Source: Inia geoffrensis
Lineage: Eukaryota; Chordata; Mammalia; Artiodactyla; Iniidae
Assembly (NCBI GenBank): GCA_036417435.1
Contig: CM070918.1
Span: 33,611,523 to 33,675,522, forward strand
Length of the DNA: 64,000 nt
Direction: 5' to 3'
Notes under the pieces: model-generated
The model's database searches: none
What the model saw: the letters and a program-made list of their open reading frames with translations, nothing else
What the model was told of the DNA's origin: nothing
Made by a program: the position numbers and the translations under genes
Part shown: one piece after another, positions 1 to 11,100 of the stretch
Layout of the letters: each line of letters starts with the position of its first letter
How positions within the stretch are numbered: position 1 is the stretch's first letter

Positions 1-819
1 CCCACGCTGGGGAGGGGAAGGGCATTGGTAATAAGGTGGCTAAAGGCCTCTGAAGGGTCAGGCCGGGAACCTGTCTGCATCCCTCAGCCTGGAAAGTCCT
101 ATTAATGTGCAAGCTTTATTCATATGGATCCATCCCAGACTTGTGAATCAGTGGAGACCGGCCAAAGAACTGACCTGGAAGCCACTGCACAGAAACTGCT
201 GTCGGGGGTGGGGTGCAGTGAAGGGAAACACTTGAATCCTGGCATCTTGGAAGATATTGAACTGAGGTCTCTACCTGAATGTTATTTAAACAAACACAAA
301 AGATGAAAGGTAAGCAGTCCAGGGAGGATGCAGGAAACAGTCTGCAAACAGGGGAGCTCAGCTGGGAGGGAGCTGCTCTGTGCTTGTGTCAAATCCATCT
401 GCATCAGAATCCTGCAGGACAGAAAGCCCCAAATGCCAAGTGAGTATGCACAGCTGTTTGCAGGTATGAAGGACCAAGAAGGAGCAGGGCGGGCAGGGTA
501 CACATCTCCCCCCCCACCCCCAATCCTCTGGTGGCCAGTGTCTCCTGTGCACATGCATTGAAGGGCCAGCTTGGTGGCCCCATGGCCAGAGAGTGACAGC
601 AGTACTTGTGCACCAGGTAGAGCCTTACCCTGGCACGCACCATTCTGATTGATGTTGAACTGCTTAGGAGTCTTACTGAGTGAGGACTGTGTTTACAGAG
701 CAGCCCAGCAGCCCCTCTACTGATGGTCCCTGTCACTGTTCACAATCTCTGGCTTGGTTTCTGCCGAAACTTGCCCATGGAGATCAGTATGATGGGGTGG
801 GAAGGACAGAGGCTTATCG
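1..819. other. unique sequence, no feature recognised
   Basis: Mixed-composition unique DNA. Reading frames on both strands overlap one another and none shows a domain, a Kozak-like start or flanking splice signals. There is a C-run at about 508-524. Nothing functional can be supported. Confidence 0.5.
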
Positions 820-957
820 TTGGATCAAAAAGCCCTGGCATGGGCTACTTGTGTCACTTTGGGTAAGTTACTGTCTGGACGAGCTATAGTTTCGTCTTTA
901 GGAAAATGGGAATAATTTTTCTCAGCATTGTTGGGAGCAGTAAATGAAATCATGGTT
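820..957 (+). repeat. MIR SINE fragment
   Basis: This contains the MIR core reading (a gtcacttt-gggtaagttact word, then aaaatgggaataat and a decayed gttaaatgaaat segment) in sense orientation. It is heavily diverged and lacks a clear tRNA head. It is an ancient mammalian SINE with no expected function. Confidence 0.6.
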
Positions 958-1319
958 CCTTTAGAGGTATGGTTCTCCTCCCTTTGCCCGCTGGTGACTT
1001 AGATTCTGATTTTATTGTGTGCTTGTCAGGAGACCACTGATCTAGAAGAGAAACCCAGGGACCACTGATGCAGTGTTTGCAACTGTGGGATGAATACCGA
1101 GGGTTTAGGCCCTGCAAGGAGAGGCACTGGGCGACATTGTGACATAGAATTTCATAGCATGGACTGTGTTGCTTTTCAACCCTCTTTCAATTGTAATTAA
1201 GTAAAAAAGAGAGCCTCAGTTTGGTGCTAATATGCCCTTAACACTTTTCCCACTCTTTTTAATCTCCCTTTAAACAAAGACAGATTATAAAGACAGAAAA
1301 TAGGGCTGGGAGGAGGGGG
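958..1319. other. unique sequence, no feature recognised
   Basis: Unique DNA between a MIR and an L1 3' end. A G-rich run (gggaggagggggg) sits directly before the L1 start. No gene signal is visible. Confidence 0.5.
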
Positions 1320-1515
1320 GATGGGAAGCTATTATTTAATGGATATGGAGTTTCAGTTTGGGAAGATGAAAGAAGTTCTAGAAATGAAGGCTGGTAATAG
1401 GTGCACAACAATAAGAAGACACAATGCCACTGAACTAATTGAACACATAAAAATGGTAAAAATGGTAAATGTTATATTGTGTGTGTCTTCCCACAATAAA
1501 AACACCAAAAAACAA
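1320..1515 (+). mobile_element. 5'-truncated old L1 3' end
   Basis: The L1 3' signature is present in sense orientation: gtgcacaaca, then aatgccactgaactaattga, then repeated aaaatggtaaa words and a terminal cacaataaaaacacc. Only the last ~190 bp are present, as is usual for a 5'-truncated insertion. The 77-codon frame over this stretch is a by-product of the repeat. Confidence 0.8.
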
Positions 1516-2983
1516 AACAGACAGAGCAGGCTTCAGGCACAGAGGTTGTGGTAGGTAACAGCATTGAAGCAGACTTGAATAGTATTAGTTTAAAATGTCG
1601 TATTTACTCTTAAGGTAGCCTTTTATTGAGGACAGAGAATACTGGCTTTCCATTTCCAAATATCCACTTGATTCACTTTCCTTTTGACATGCACTTAACT
1701 AAACCAGAGTAGGTAAATACCAGTAGGTAAATAACAGTGCATGGAAAGGGCAAAATCATGAATCTGGAGCAGCAATGCCTGAAGTTGGGGCATCAGTGCC
1801 TGAGTCCAATTTTCAGGTGGACACCTGCAGCCTGGAGGGTAGCACTGCATCCAAAACCTGCAGCAGAGCAGAGGTTCCTCTGCATCCCCTCCTGCCCACC
1901 CACCTCCTGATTCCCTTGATTCTTTGCCTTGGACTGCCTTCACTTTCCACTGTCCCCAGAAGCTAAGAAGAATTGGGAAGAGAGAGGAAATAAATGATGA
2001 GGCACCCCGTGTCTCTGCTTGTGCAATGACTTTCCAGAGAGGACCCTTTTTAGGAGAGCTCTGCCTCTCCCTCCCTCTGAATTTGCAGCTTTCAGAAGCA
2101 GTTGGTGGTTCCATGGATGCTCAGCTAGTTGGGACCGAATTATTAAAGGGTTGATGGCCCAGCACCTGCCAGAATCTCACATCAAACCTGAATTCAACCC
2201 CAATACAAATCTCCTTCAGCTTCCACAAGCTTCTAGGTCTTATCTCTCAGGTCTGGGTGGTTGTACAACGTGGACCCTCTCTTTGGTATCAGTGTTCAGG
2301 GCCCCTGACTGTGGCTGGGAAGCAGGGACTTGGGAGATCTAACCTGGCTTGAGGAAGGGTGCTGGGGAACCCTTGGGAGACTAGGTGGTGTGGAGAGAAG
2401 ACTTAGGGCCCCTCTCTCCACTAAGGAGATTGAACTAAGCATCAAAATATTAGCATCTCCAGCCCGTGATATCAGCAGATCTCTGGGACTTGATTACGTT
2501 TTGGAAGGCATAACTTGAAATGTATTTGTGAAGCAGACTTGGTGAGCAAAGGAGACCAGATTTTGGTCAGGCAGAGGTTCAGCGCAGCAGAGGTTGGTGG
2601 TGGAGTGGAAGGCAGGTGTTTCTCCTAGTTCTGCCAAATCAGCTGCGCATTTGAACCAAACATTGCTGCCATCTTTTCCCTCCCTGTCCCCAGGGAGTTA
2701 CCACAGAAGCAAAGGATCATGTTTTGATGTTTTTCTCTGCCACTAAGTTTTGTCTCTAATTTTAACATTTGGATTGTGTTCCAGTCAGATTGGAAAGATC
2801 TGTCTGCTCATCTGCAGAAAGAACATACTATTCCCAGTGAAATCTAAGTAACAAGACCCGGCAGTTTCCGAGAATCCTCCCCCTTCTCCTCCCTCCCTGC
2901 CACATGTAACCCCCTAAAGTTTGTCAGAGTAGGAGAGAGCTGAAATTGCCTTCTTTCTCACATGACTGTCCCACTTATACCAG
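1516..2983. other. unique sequence, no gene recognised
   Basis: About 1.5 kb without a recognisable repeat or exon. Overlapping frames occur on both strands at 1,695-2,342 (longest 139 codons, minus), but they have no domain and no splice context and look like chance openings in GC-balanced DNA. Confidence 0.45.
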
Positions 2984-3288
2984 TCAGGAGAGGCTAGGTT
3001 ATGATGTAGTAACAAATAGCCCCCAATGTCGCATGTCATTGTCCTCAAGCAAAGGTTTATTACTCACTCACACTTCATGTCTGACGTGGCTTGGTGTGGA
3101 AACTGGGGCTGGGGATGAGGGGGACTCTACTCCATGTGGTTTGTCACTCAGGGACTCAACTGATGCCAGTGGCATCTCCACACGAAGCTTCCAGAGTTCT
3201 TCACGTCAGGGGAAGTGACGGCTGCAGAGTTGAGCTTGCTCACATCTCATTGGCCATGACTAGGCCTAGAGGCAAGGAATTACCGTTC
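2984..3288 (+). repeat. old interspersed repeat, family unassigned
   Basis: The order of words matches a common mammalian dispersed repeat: gtaacaaatagccccc, then aaaggtttattactcactcac, ctccatgtggt, and finally a ggggaagtgac segment and tctcattggccatgactagg. I recognise the pattern but cannot name the family with confidence. It is probably a degraded DNA transposon or LTR. Confidence 0.45.
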
Positions 3289-3475
3289 TTCCAGTGTCCC
3301 AAAGTAGAAAAGGAGTAGGTCCTGGTGACAGTAGTAATCTCTGTGCCCCACTGAAGCTTCTGGGCTTTTGGTCCTTTCTGTATGGCTCTTCCCAAAGCCC
3401 AGGTGCTTTCTTCCTCCTTGGGATCCCCTCCCACCCCCACCCCCATGGGCTTCTCAGTGGAGCCCTTTGGGAAGT

Positions 3476-3712
3476 AGTGTGGTGCACTGGTGAAGAGCAC
3501 AGATGCTAGAGCCAGACTTCCTGGGTCTGAATCTGAGCCCAAGGAAACGTTCTATCTTTTCTGACCCTCAGTTCCTCATCTATAAAATAGAGACAGTGAC
3601 AGTACCCACCTCCCAGGCTTATTGTCAGTATCAAGTTGCCCATATATGTAATATGCTTCAGGAATTCGCCTGGCACACAGTCAGCTCTCTGTAAGCATTG
3701 TTTTAATTATGT
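3476..3712 (+). repeat. MIR SINE, near full length
   Basis: The tRNA-like head is visible (ggtgcactggtgaagagcac, then agccagacttcctgggtctg), followed by the core ctcagttcctcatctataaa and the 3' part with cctggcacacagtcagctct. Sense orientation. The head retains recognisable but decayed A- and B-box positions. Confidence 0.85.
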
Positions 3713-4099
3713 GACCTGTGGCGCTGAATGCCTATTATGAATCAGGCTGCAAGGTGCATGGGAAAGTAAGTCGCAGGCCAGCTTGGCGCTTGGCTGCAGA
3801 TGCTGGGGGTCAGCAAGGCACTGCCATTCCAGCCAGGCTGCTGCTGCCCTTTGCAATTCCTCACTCTCTGCCAGCTTCCTTGCACGTTCCGGAATGAAAA
3901 TCCATGACCATGACAAGGATGTTTCCTCACCCTCATATGCCTCCTGGAGTGAGACCCAAGTGGAGCCTGGGCCCAAAGCCAAGGGCAGAGCAGAAAGGAG
4001 CTTTGCCTCCTCAAGGGTTTCTAACTCTTTCAAAGTATCCTCCCAGAGCAGCCCGGCTCCTAAAGCCGGGAAAGCAGGGGCGGGCTTTGTATAATTTCT
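3713..4099. other. unique sequence, no gene recognised
   Basis: Two long frames on the minus strand and one on the plus strand overlap here. They lack start context and similarity to anything I recognise. It is probably neutral DNA. Confidence 0.45.
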
Positions 4100-4300
4100 C
4101 TGCTGCTAGCTGGGTGATTCCGGCCAACTCAAGCCTCAGTTTCCTAATCTGTAAAATAGGGGTTATAATATCTATCACACAATGTGGTCACAATGCTGAG
4201 GATCCAGTGACAGAATGTAACACCATGCTTAGGATCAGGCCTGGCACAGAGGAATTGCTCAATATGGCTCCCATTACTCTTATTATTACTGATGACAAGC
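4100..4300 (+). repeat. MIR SINE fragment
   Basis: Sense MIR core: cctcagtttcctaatctgta, aaaataggggttataatatc, then aggcctggcacagaggaatt and gctcaatatggctcccatta. The tRNA head is lost. Confidence 0.85.
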
Positions 4301-4599
4301 GTGGGGAACCGGGGAAGAGGAAGCCAGAGGATTAAACAGGGGTGGGTCTGTGCAGCCCCTGTAGTCATTTGGGGAGTTCAAACTACCCCAAGGACAAAGG
4401 GACAACACTGGAGCGTTTTAATCAAAGTATGACATAACTGGGTCTCCACTTTGGGAAGATTTCTCTGGCTTCCTTCTAGAGAGTAGATTAATAGGGGTAG
4501 GATGGGGGCAGAAAAGCAGCCAGTAAATGTCTTGGATTAGGATGACATCAGTGGAGGATAGAGAAAAATGGATTCATCATGTATTTAGCAGACAGCATA
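4301..4599. other. unique sequence, no feature recognised
   Basis: Short unique gap between two MIR copies. Nothing recognisable is seen. Confidence 0.4.
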
Positions 4600-4845
4600 C
4601 TATTACGAGCAAATGTTTATATAGCATTAACTATGCACCAGGGACTGTTCTAAGCATTTTACACTATTTACTCATTTAATCATCACAACCACTTGATGAG
4701 GCAGATTCTTCCATCATCAACACCATTTTGTTGATTTGGAAACTGAGGCATCAAGAAGTTAAATAACTTGCCCAGGTTTGCACAGCTAGATAGGGGTTGG
4801 AGATGGATTTGGAATCAGGAGGTGTGGTTCCAATGTCATCCTCTT
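4600..4845 (-). repeat. MIR SINE, long copy
   Basis: Antisense MIR: ctatgcaccagggactgttc, taagcattttacactattta, ggaaactgaggcatcaagaa, ttgcccaggtttgcacagct, then gtggttccaatgtcatcctc towards the tRNA head on the right. It is moderately diverged. Confidence 0.9.
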
Positions 4846-4879
4846 AACACTGGGCATCGAGTTGGTGATTGAGTGGATA

Positions 4880-5320
4880 CGGAGGAGTGTATCCGTTATC
4901 TATGACCCCAATGATACTGCATAACAACCACCAAAAACCCAGCCGCATAGACCAAGAAAAGTCTTTTGTGGGTATGCTCATGGGGTCTCTGGGTTGACGG
5001 GGTAGTTCTGCTGCTCTGAGCTCACTGGGGGACTCACTCACTGGTCTGTGTTTAGCTGTGGGCCTGCAGGTGGCTTTGCTGGGATGGGTTCTTTCACAAG
5101 TCTGAGGTGTCAGGTGGACTCAGTGCTGCTTCATGTTTCATGCTCCAAGAGGCTAGCCTGGGCATGCTCTTGGAGGAGCAGAGGTGCCGAGAGTGACTGG
5201 AAACATGAAACGAATGGACCACGGTCACATAGCCATGTGCCATTGACCAAAACCAGTCCCAAGGCAGCCCTGATGCAAGGGGTGGGGATACGGACTCCAC
5301 CTCTTGTTGGGCCCAAAGCA
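4880..5320 (+). repeat. old interspersed repeat, family unassigned
   Basis: The opening gttatctatgaccccaatga followed by ctgcataacaaccaccaaaa, then words resembling the tttctgtgggtcagg and gggctctgctcagg positions, follows a dispersed repeat common in mammals. It is strongly decayed. Frames seen in it on both strands are incidental. Confidence 0.45.
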
Positions 5321-5424
5321 TGGGTACAGGGAAACTGAGACACTTGCGCCATTTTGCCCAGGAGTTTTGCTCAGGCAGCTAAGTGAACGTTACAAGTTGC
5401 CGAGAGGAGTGGAAATAAGGGCAG

Positions 5425-5515
5425 TTTATGGGAGAAGATGAGGAGGCTCGGTGAGACTAGATGTCTTGCCCAAGCTTGCACGGTTAGTACAATCAGGGTA
5501 CAGACTCCAGCTGGT
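5425..5515 (-). repeat. MIR fragment
   Basis: Antisense MIR core with gatgaggaggctcggtgaga, gtcttgcccaagcttgcacg and a decayed acagactccag end. Short relic. Confidence 0.6.
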
Positions 5516-6564
5516 CAGGACTGAAAATTACCCCAGTGACCAGATAGGTGTAGCTCTGTGGCTATCGATGACCTTGCTGTAGGTAATCACTTGGAAATGA
5601 TGCATATTAACGATTCTGCATTCAGAAGCCATGTTTTCTGCCAGCTCTGTTCTGGGATGCCCGAGTTTCCTTTCATATACTAAAGAGTATATGATGCCCC
5701 CCAGCGGGCTTCCTTCTTCACACTGTAGGAATTGAACAGCCTGTTTTCACGTCCAGGGAATAATCTGGTATTGTGCTGGCCTCTGGGCTGCTGGCCTTTG
5801 GGGACTAGAGCAAAGTCTTTCCCTAGGACTCCTGGCCTCACCATCCAAAGCGGGCCTAACCCTGCCTCTGGGCTGGGCTGGGGTGAAGTTGTGGTTGACC
5901 GCCTTCTGGTATAATCACTGAAAACCACTCCCGCTCCCCCACTGAAGGGACTTTGAATGGGTGGGTCTACACGGAGGTGGTCCATGAGCCTGGCTTTCCT
6001 TAAAGCTCCAGCACCTGAGTCCTCAGGGCCCATTCCGGACACGCAGAAGCCTTCCAGGCCTTATGAATCCCTTCCCAGTCAAGGGAAACTTCTCGCCTTC
6101 TCCAGCAGGGCTGACCCACCTGCAGAACTCATTTCCTGCACGTTTCAGCAGCCTCGGCCTCAGCAGCCTTTAGCCCAAGCTGGATCCAAACTCAAGCTCC
6201 CCAGCCCTGCACCGCTTTGGCAATGGCCTCTAGGCGCCCTGCCTTCTCCCACACTGGACTGTCGTCAGGGAAGCCTCAGGGCCTGTGTGTTCCTTTAAGG
6301 CTACTCTTTCTCCTGGAAATGTCACTGGTGCAGGCTAGGAAAGACCCCAGACAAGGGTGAGTTCAGAATGGCCACTCTCCAGGGGAAATGATCAGGTCTC
6401 AGTTCTAATGGGCACATAAAGCCAATACTCAACGAGCACTTACTACCTACAAAGCATTATGCCAATGTATTTGCTCTCCCTATCTCCTCTTTCCTTTCTT
6501 CCTTCCTCCTCTATAGAGGGATGCTGTGGGCTTAACAATGAGGAACTTAGGAATTAGCCAGGCC
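5516..6564. other. unique sequence, no gene recognised
   Basis: About 1 kb of moderately GC-rich unique DNA. Frames of 113-120 codons on opposite strands at 5,680-6,298 overlap each other. None has a recognisable domain or splice sites that agree with it. Confidence 0.45.
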
Positions 6565-6745
6565 AAAATTTGGGGCAAATGATTTCTTAATCTCCTTTGA
6601 GCCTCAGGTCTCCCTTCTGTAAAATGGGGCTGACATATTCCCCGTGTAGGGAGAGCATTAGAGGTGACGTATGTAAAGGGCCTGGTACACAGTAGGCTCT
6701 AAGTATGTACTGGCGGAGATTTTTTATTATTGCTGTTGCTAGTGA
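6565..6745 (+). repeat. MIR fragment
   Basis: Sense MIR: gagcctcaggtctcccttct, gtaaaatggggctgacatat, gtaaagggcctggtacacag and taggctctaagtatgtactg, ending in a tttattattg tail. Confidence 0.85.
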
Positions 6746-7699
6746 GCCCAGAATCCCCGTGGCTGCCCTGGAGCTCTGCTTCCTTCTCCTCCCAGCCTGA
6801 TTTCTTCCATCCAAGGACCCCGTGGGAAACCACCTACCCTACCGAGACGGGGAAAGGGACACATACCTGTGGCTCACTCTGATGAGTGAGTCTGAGGGCT
6901 GGGGATGTACAGTGATGGGGGTTTCTTCCTTCCGCTGTGGCAATGATTTATCAGCTGGCACTGATGATTGTGGCCTGAGATGGAACCCCTGTGGCTGGGA
7001 GATAGTAGCACCAAGGAGGATGGGCTGTGTAACGGGATGGCTCATTGGACAGTAAACTGGTTGGTGGGTCAGGCATCTTCCCTCCTTTCCTGACACCCCT
7101 CTTGACATCTTCTTTCCTCCCTCATGTGAGACAGCCGTTTCTGCCACTCACCCTCTGTCCAGTATGGCTAACTGGTCCTGCTGACTTAAATCACCGCTTT
7201 TTCGTAACCCCCCAAAGTTTACCTCCATCAAGCTGTATTTCCCATTAAATTGTAGTCCCGAGGTAAGAGCCAATTCTGCACCAAACATGTGGCCACAAGC
7301 CTCTTGCTGCTAGTTTGTTATCTGTGCTGGGGTTGCGGGGGTCTGGGATGGTGAGGCCTGGCTCTGTGCAGAGGCAAACAGTGGGAATTCTGCCTCTCCC
7401 TCCCCCGCCTTCTCCCCTTTGCCTTGGGGAGACCTGCCTGCTAATTTATCTGGGAACCTTTGGGCTTTGATGCTTAATGGGCCTGTTTTCCAACTCCCTA
7501 AACAGAAGAGTGAGTGTGAAAAAGAAGTCAACACATAACACAGGCTTCCTTCAGAAGATCTTGAAACAAAGCAAACAGCTGCCAGCATCACTGAAGCGAG
7601 AGCATATCCCCAGCGTCATGCAGCAAGAGACAAATTCCACTCGCTGCTTCGGAGCTAGAAAACTCGGAACTGGGGCTCGTGTCATACAGCAATGAGAAG
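6746..7699. other. unique sequence, no gene recognised
   Basis: Unique DNA with a polypyrimidine-rich stretch near 7,075-7,110. Frames on opposite strands overlap at 6,822-7,147. No domain, exon structure or RNA gene is seen. Confidence 0.45.
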
Positions 7700-7888
7700 A
7701 TCATGGTTCCTTCAATTATTGGCTGTGCAAACTCAGGGAAGTGATTTACTGTGCTGCAACTTCTCTGCCAGTAAAATGGGGATGCATAATTGTGCTAGTC
7801 CCATAGAATCACACTGCAGATAACATGAGGTAACACATGGAAAGCATTTAGAATAATGCCTCACGTAGAGTCAGCTATTATAGTTTCA
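7700..7888 (+). repeat. MIR fragment
   Basis: Sense MIR: attattggctgtgcaaactc, gtaaaatggggatgcataat, ggaaagcatttagaataatg and ctcacgtagagtcagctatt. A second, more decayed MIR follows directly. Confidence 0.8.
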
Positions 7889-7894
7889 ATTCAA

Positions 7895-8090
7895 ATGGTT
7901 ATCAGTCAAGCTGAAATGGCTCCGTGACCTTGGACATGTTACCTACCTTTTTCATGCCTCATCTGTAGACAAAGGGACAGTCATACCTGTGTCATGGGGG
8001 TAGTTTTAAAAATCATAATTAATAATTATAAAAACTTATAAAAATCCTTAGTATATTGGTTAGCACTTCAGCAGGTTCTCAATAAACTCA
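7895..8090 (+). repeat. second MIR fragment
   Basis: Sense MIR with tccgtgaccttggacatgtt, acctacctttttcatgcctc and a long AT-rich decayed 3' part ending in ggttctcaataaactcagtt. It is a separate copy in tandem with the preceding one. Confidence 0.7.
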
Positions 8091-8221
8091 GTTTCCTTCC
8101 TTTCACTGAGGCTGAACCCAAACAAATGGTAAGTTAAAATAACAAGGTTGTTTCCTTAAGGGAAAAAAAAAAGTTATTATAGCATAACAAATCTAAAGTA
8201 TACATCTCTCTCTCTCTTTTT

Positions 8222-8665
8222 TAGCTGCAATGACATTTATTATAGTGTTCTTTGAAATTAATTAATTAATTTACTTTTAATTGAAGGCTAGTGGATTTAC
8301 AATATTACATTAGTTTCAGGTGTACAATATAGTGAGTCAATATTTTTATAGATAATACTCCATTTAAAGTTATTACTAAATAATGACTGTATTTCCCTTT
8401 GCTGTACAATATATCCTTATTGCTTATTTATTTTATACATAGTAGTTTGTATCTCTTAATCCTCTACCCCTTTCTTGCCCCTGCTCCTGTCTCTCTCCTT
8501 ACTGGTGACCACTAGTCTGTTCTCTGCATCTGTGAGTCTGTTTCTGTTTTCTTATATACTTTCATTTGTTTTATTTCTTAGATTCCACATATAAGCGATA
8601 ATAGAGTATTTGTCTTTCTCTGACTTATTTCACTAAGCACAATACTCTCGAGGTCCATCCTAAAG
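8222..8665 (-). mobile_element. L1 3' UTR, cetartiodactyl type
   Basis: Antisense L1 3' UTR. Diagnostic words are ttagtttcaggtgtacaata, ccctttgctgtacaatatat, tgtgagtctgtttctgtttt, agattccacatataagcgat and gtctttctctgacttatttc. The copy is 5'-truncated and abuts an older L1 piece of the same orientation. Confidence 0.85.
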
Positions 8666-9190
8666 TATACACCTCTTAAAGGTGAAACTCAATGAATTTT
8701 TACAAATATATTTAGACTCAGATCAAGATAGAGAACACTTCTGATACCTCTGGGGGCTCCATTGTGCCTCTTTCCTGTCAACACTCTCACCCCTAGAAAT
8801 AACCATTAACCTGATTTCTAATACCATAGATTAGTTTTGCCTGTTCCTGAACTTCATATAAACGAGGTGATAGAGTATATACTCTTTTGTGTCTGGCATT
8901 TTCAGTTCAAGATGACGTCTTCAGATCCATCCATGTTATTGTATATATCCATTGGTAATACACACTTGGGCCATATCCAATTTTAAGTTACTTATGAAGG
9001 AAGTTGCTGTGTGCCTCCTCATACGTGTCTTTTCATGGATATATTAACTTATTTTTGGTGGGTGGATACCCAGGAATAGAATTGCTGAGTCATAGCCAGG
9101 TGCCTGCTTACTTTGGTAGATTTTGCCAAACATTTCCAAAGTAGTTACTCACAGGTTACTTTTTGAATTGTTAAACTTTTTCTTTTTTTT
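8666..9190 (-). mobile_element. older L1 (L1M-type) 3' segment
   Basis: Antisense L1 of an older subfamily: taaccattaacctgatttct, cctgttcctgaacttcatat, atccatccatgttattgtat, gggtggatacccaggaatag and attgctgagtcatagccagg. It adjoins the younger copy on its left. Confidence 0.8.
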
Positions 9191-9239
9191 AAGAGGAGGA
9201 ATTAAGTTTAGAAGAGATTTAAGGCTGAATTTATTTCAT

Positions 9240-9610
9240 TGAATTCTAATTTCCTCTTTCTTATATATCACTACGTATGATTCACGGGGAATTGTCAATC
9301 TTCCATAGAAACAGCTGTGATTATGCCTAAACATATTGCTACAAAAATATTCACTATTTATACTGGAAATAAATGAAAATAATCTAAATGTCTGTCGATA
9401 GAGGAATGATTAATAAATCATAGTGTTCCCATATTATGCCATTGCAAAATAACATGAAACAGTACCAGCCTGGTAAGATGTACAAATTGTAGTAAGAGTA
9501 TAGAAGGTATGTTGCAGGATATTACACGGAATATGGATTATACATGTTTCTTATATGTCAGGAAATGTTTTATGGTGGGCTGTTTTGAAAATTGTTTTAA
9601 AATCTCTCTC
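9240..9610 (+). mobile_element. L1M fragment
   Basis: Sense L1 segment: aaatgtctgtcgatagagga, atgattaataaatcatagtg, cccatattatgccattgcaa, with later words gtaccagcctggtaagatgt. It is the first of a chain of sense L1 pieces that continues past the microsatellite and past the SINE to about 10.9 kb. Confidence 0.75.
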
Positions 9611-9618
9611 TACCTATC

Positions 9619-9652
9619 ATCCATCTATCTATCTATCTATCTATCCATTGAA
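9619..9652. repeat. (CTAT)n microsatellite
   Basis: Five to six units of ctat in a row within catccatctatctat... ending in ccattg. It lies between two L1 fragments and is likely length-polymorphic. Confidence 0.9.
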
Positions 9653-9654
9653 AT

Positions 9655-9944
9655 TGGGCAAAGAGTATGAAAAGGCAACTCACAGAAGAGGAAAGAGGAA
9701 AGGCCAGTGAACATACGAACGATTCTCAATTTCATTAGTAATCATGGAACTGCAATGAATACAACCATGAAATATCAGTTCACACCCAGTCAATTAGAAA
9801 AAGTTTGATGTTGACAACAGCACGTTGACGGTGGAGAATGTGGAGCAACACAAACTTTCATACAGCAGAGGTTATTGCCAAACTGTTCTCTGAAGTGATT
9901 CTAGTTAATATTCGATGGCAGGAATACAAATTATGGCAGCCATT
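9655..9944 (+). mobile_element. L1M fragment, left of SINE insertion
   Basis: Sense L1: aaaggcaactcacagaagag, ggccagtgaacatacgaacg, caatttcattagtaatcatg, gaaatatcagttcacaccca and gagaatgtggagcaacacaa. The copy is split by the SINE at 9,945 and continues after 10,268. Confidence 0.8.
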
Positions 9945-10255
9945 AGAAGATGTTGGGGGTAGGAGTTTATTAATTAATTAATTTATTTTTGGCTGTGTTG
10001 GCTCTTCGTTTCTGTGCGAGGGCTTTCTCTAGTTGTGGCAAGCGGGGGGCCACTCTTCATCGCGGTGCGCGGGCCTTTCACTATCGCGGCCTCTCTTGTG
10101 GCGGAGCACAGGCTCCAGACGCACGCAGGCTCAGTAGTTGTGGCTCACGGGCCTAGCTGCTCCGCGGCATGTGGGATCCTCCCAGACCAGGGCTCGAACC
10201 CGTATTCCCTGCATTAGCAGGCAGATTCTCAACCACTGCGCCCCCAGGGAAGCCC
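9945..10255 (-). mobile_element. CHR-2-like tRNA-derived SINE, full length
   Basis: On the minus strand the head reads agggcttccctgggggcgca, followed by a B-box region (ggttcgagcc) and the long CHR-2-type body with ctagttgtggcaagcggggg and an AT-rich tail (aattaattaatttatttttg on plus). An exact 13-bp target-site duplication, tatggcagccatt, flanks it at 9,932-9,944 and 10,256-10,268. It interrupts an L1. As in the family, transcription would be by RNA polymerase III and mobilisation would use L1 machinery. This is part of the case for a cetacean host. Confidence 0.95.
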
Positions 10256-10268
10256 TATGGCAGCCATT

Positions 10269-10930
10269 TTGATGAGCCATTCGTGAATACTCAGTAAAGA
10301 GGAAGATACTCATATATACACAGGTATTCCAACTAGCTCTATACTGGAGAAAATTATGCCCATGTACACAAGGAGATGGATGCAAAAATGTTCACTGCAG
10401 CATTGTTTCTAAAAGGAAAAATTAGAAACAACACCAGTATTTCTCTACAGGAGAACGTATAAATAAATTGTGGTACAATGACACCGTAAAATATGATATT
10501 GCGTTAAAAAAAGAATAACACAGTGTCACAATGTAACTAATACGGTACTGCGTTAAAAAAGAATAAAACACCGTCACAATGTAACTACAGGCAGAATCCG
10601 CAAACAATGCAGAAGGGGAAAAAGCAAAGCTGCAGAAGATTGCATATCCTATGATGCTGTTTCTGTAACGAGTAGCACTGAATAAAACAATGTTATAGGT
10701 TGTTTTATGACTACAAGTTCATGTAATGGAAGCATAATAGGGGTATCAAGATGATAATAATTTCCAGACAAAGGTTACCTGGGGGAGGGGGGGAAGGGAA
10801 TGATATAAGAGACACAAGGGCTTTCAATTTTGTCTGTACTGTTTTATTTCTTAAGATGGATGGTGCGTTCTTGGATATTCATTACATTAATCTCTGAAAT
10901 ACTTAATATCAAAGTAAGATTTATCCATCC
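10269..10930 (+). mobile_element. L1M fragment, right of SINE insertion
   Basis: Continues the sense L1: gcaaaaatgttcactgcagc, attgtttctaaaaggaaaaa, ataaataaattgtggtacaa, then a 3'-UTR-like cagacaaaggttacctgggg and gtactgttttatttcttaag. A local 49-bp tandem duplication lies inside it (10,501-10,588). Confidence 0.8.
10501..10588. repeat. 49-bp tandem duplication inside L1
   Basis: Two direct copies begin with gcgttaaaaaa at 10,501 and 10,550 and share gaataa-aca, gtcacaatgtaacta. The second copy is slightly shorter and differs at a few bases, so the duplication is not very recent. Confidence 0.85.
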
Positions 10931-11100
10931 ATCCAACTGGAGGACTCTGTATCAAAATGTTAATGGTGGTTATTTCTGAGGAGTGAGAATAGGCAGGAGA
11001 GTGTATTTCATTTCAGTTTCTACTTTACATATTTCTGTTGAATTTTTAATTAGTATATATTGCTCTAAGAACCATTTGAAAAAGGAAGAAAAAAAGAAAG
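10931..11100 (+). mobile_element. probable L1/L2-like 3' relic
   Basis: The sequence aatgttaatggtggttattt, ctgaggagtgagaataggca, then cagtttctactttacatatt resembles the 3' part of old sense LINE copies. It is too decayed to assign to a family. Confidence 0.45.
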
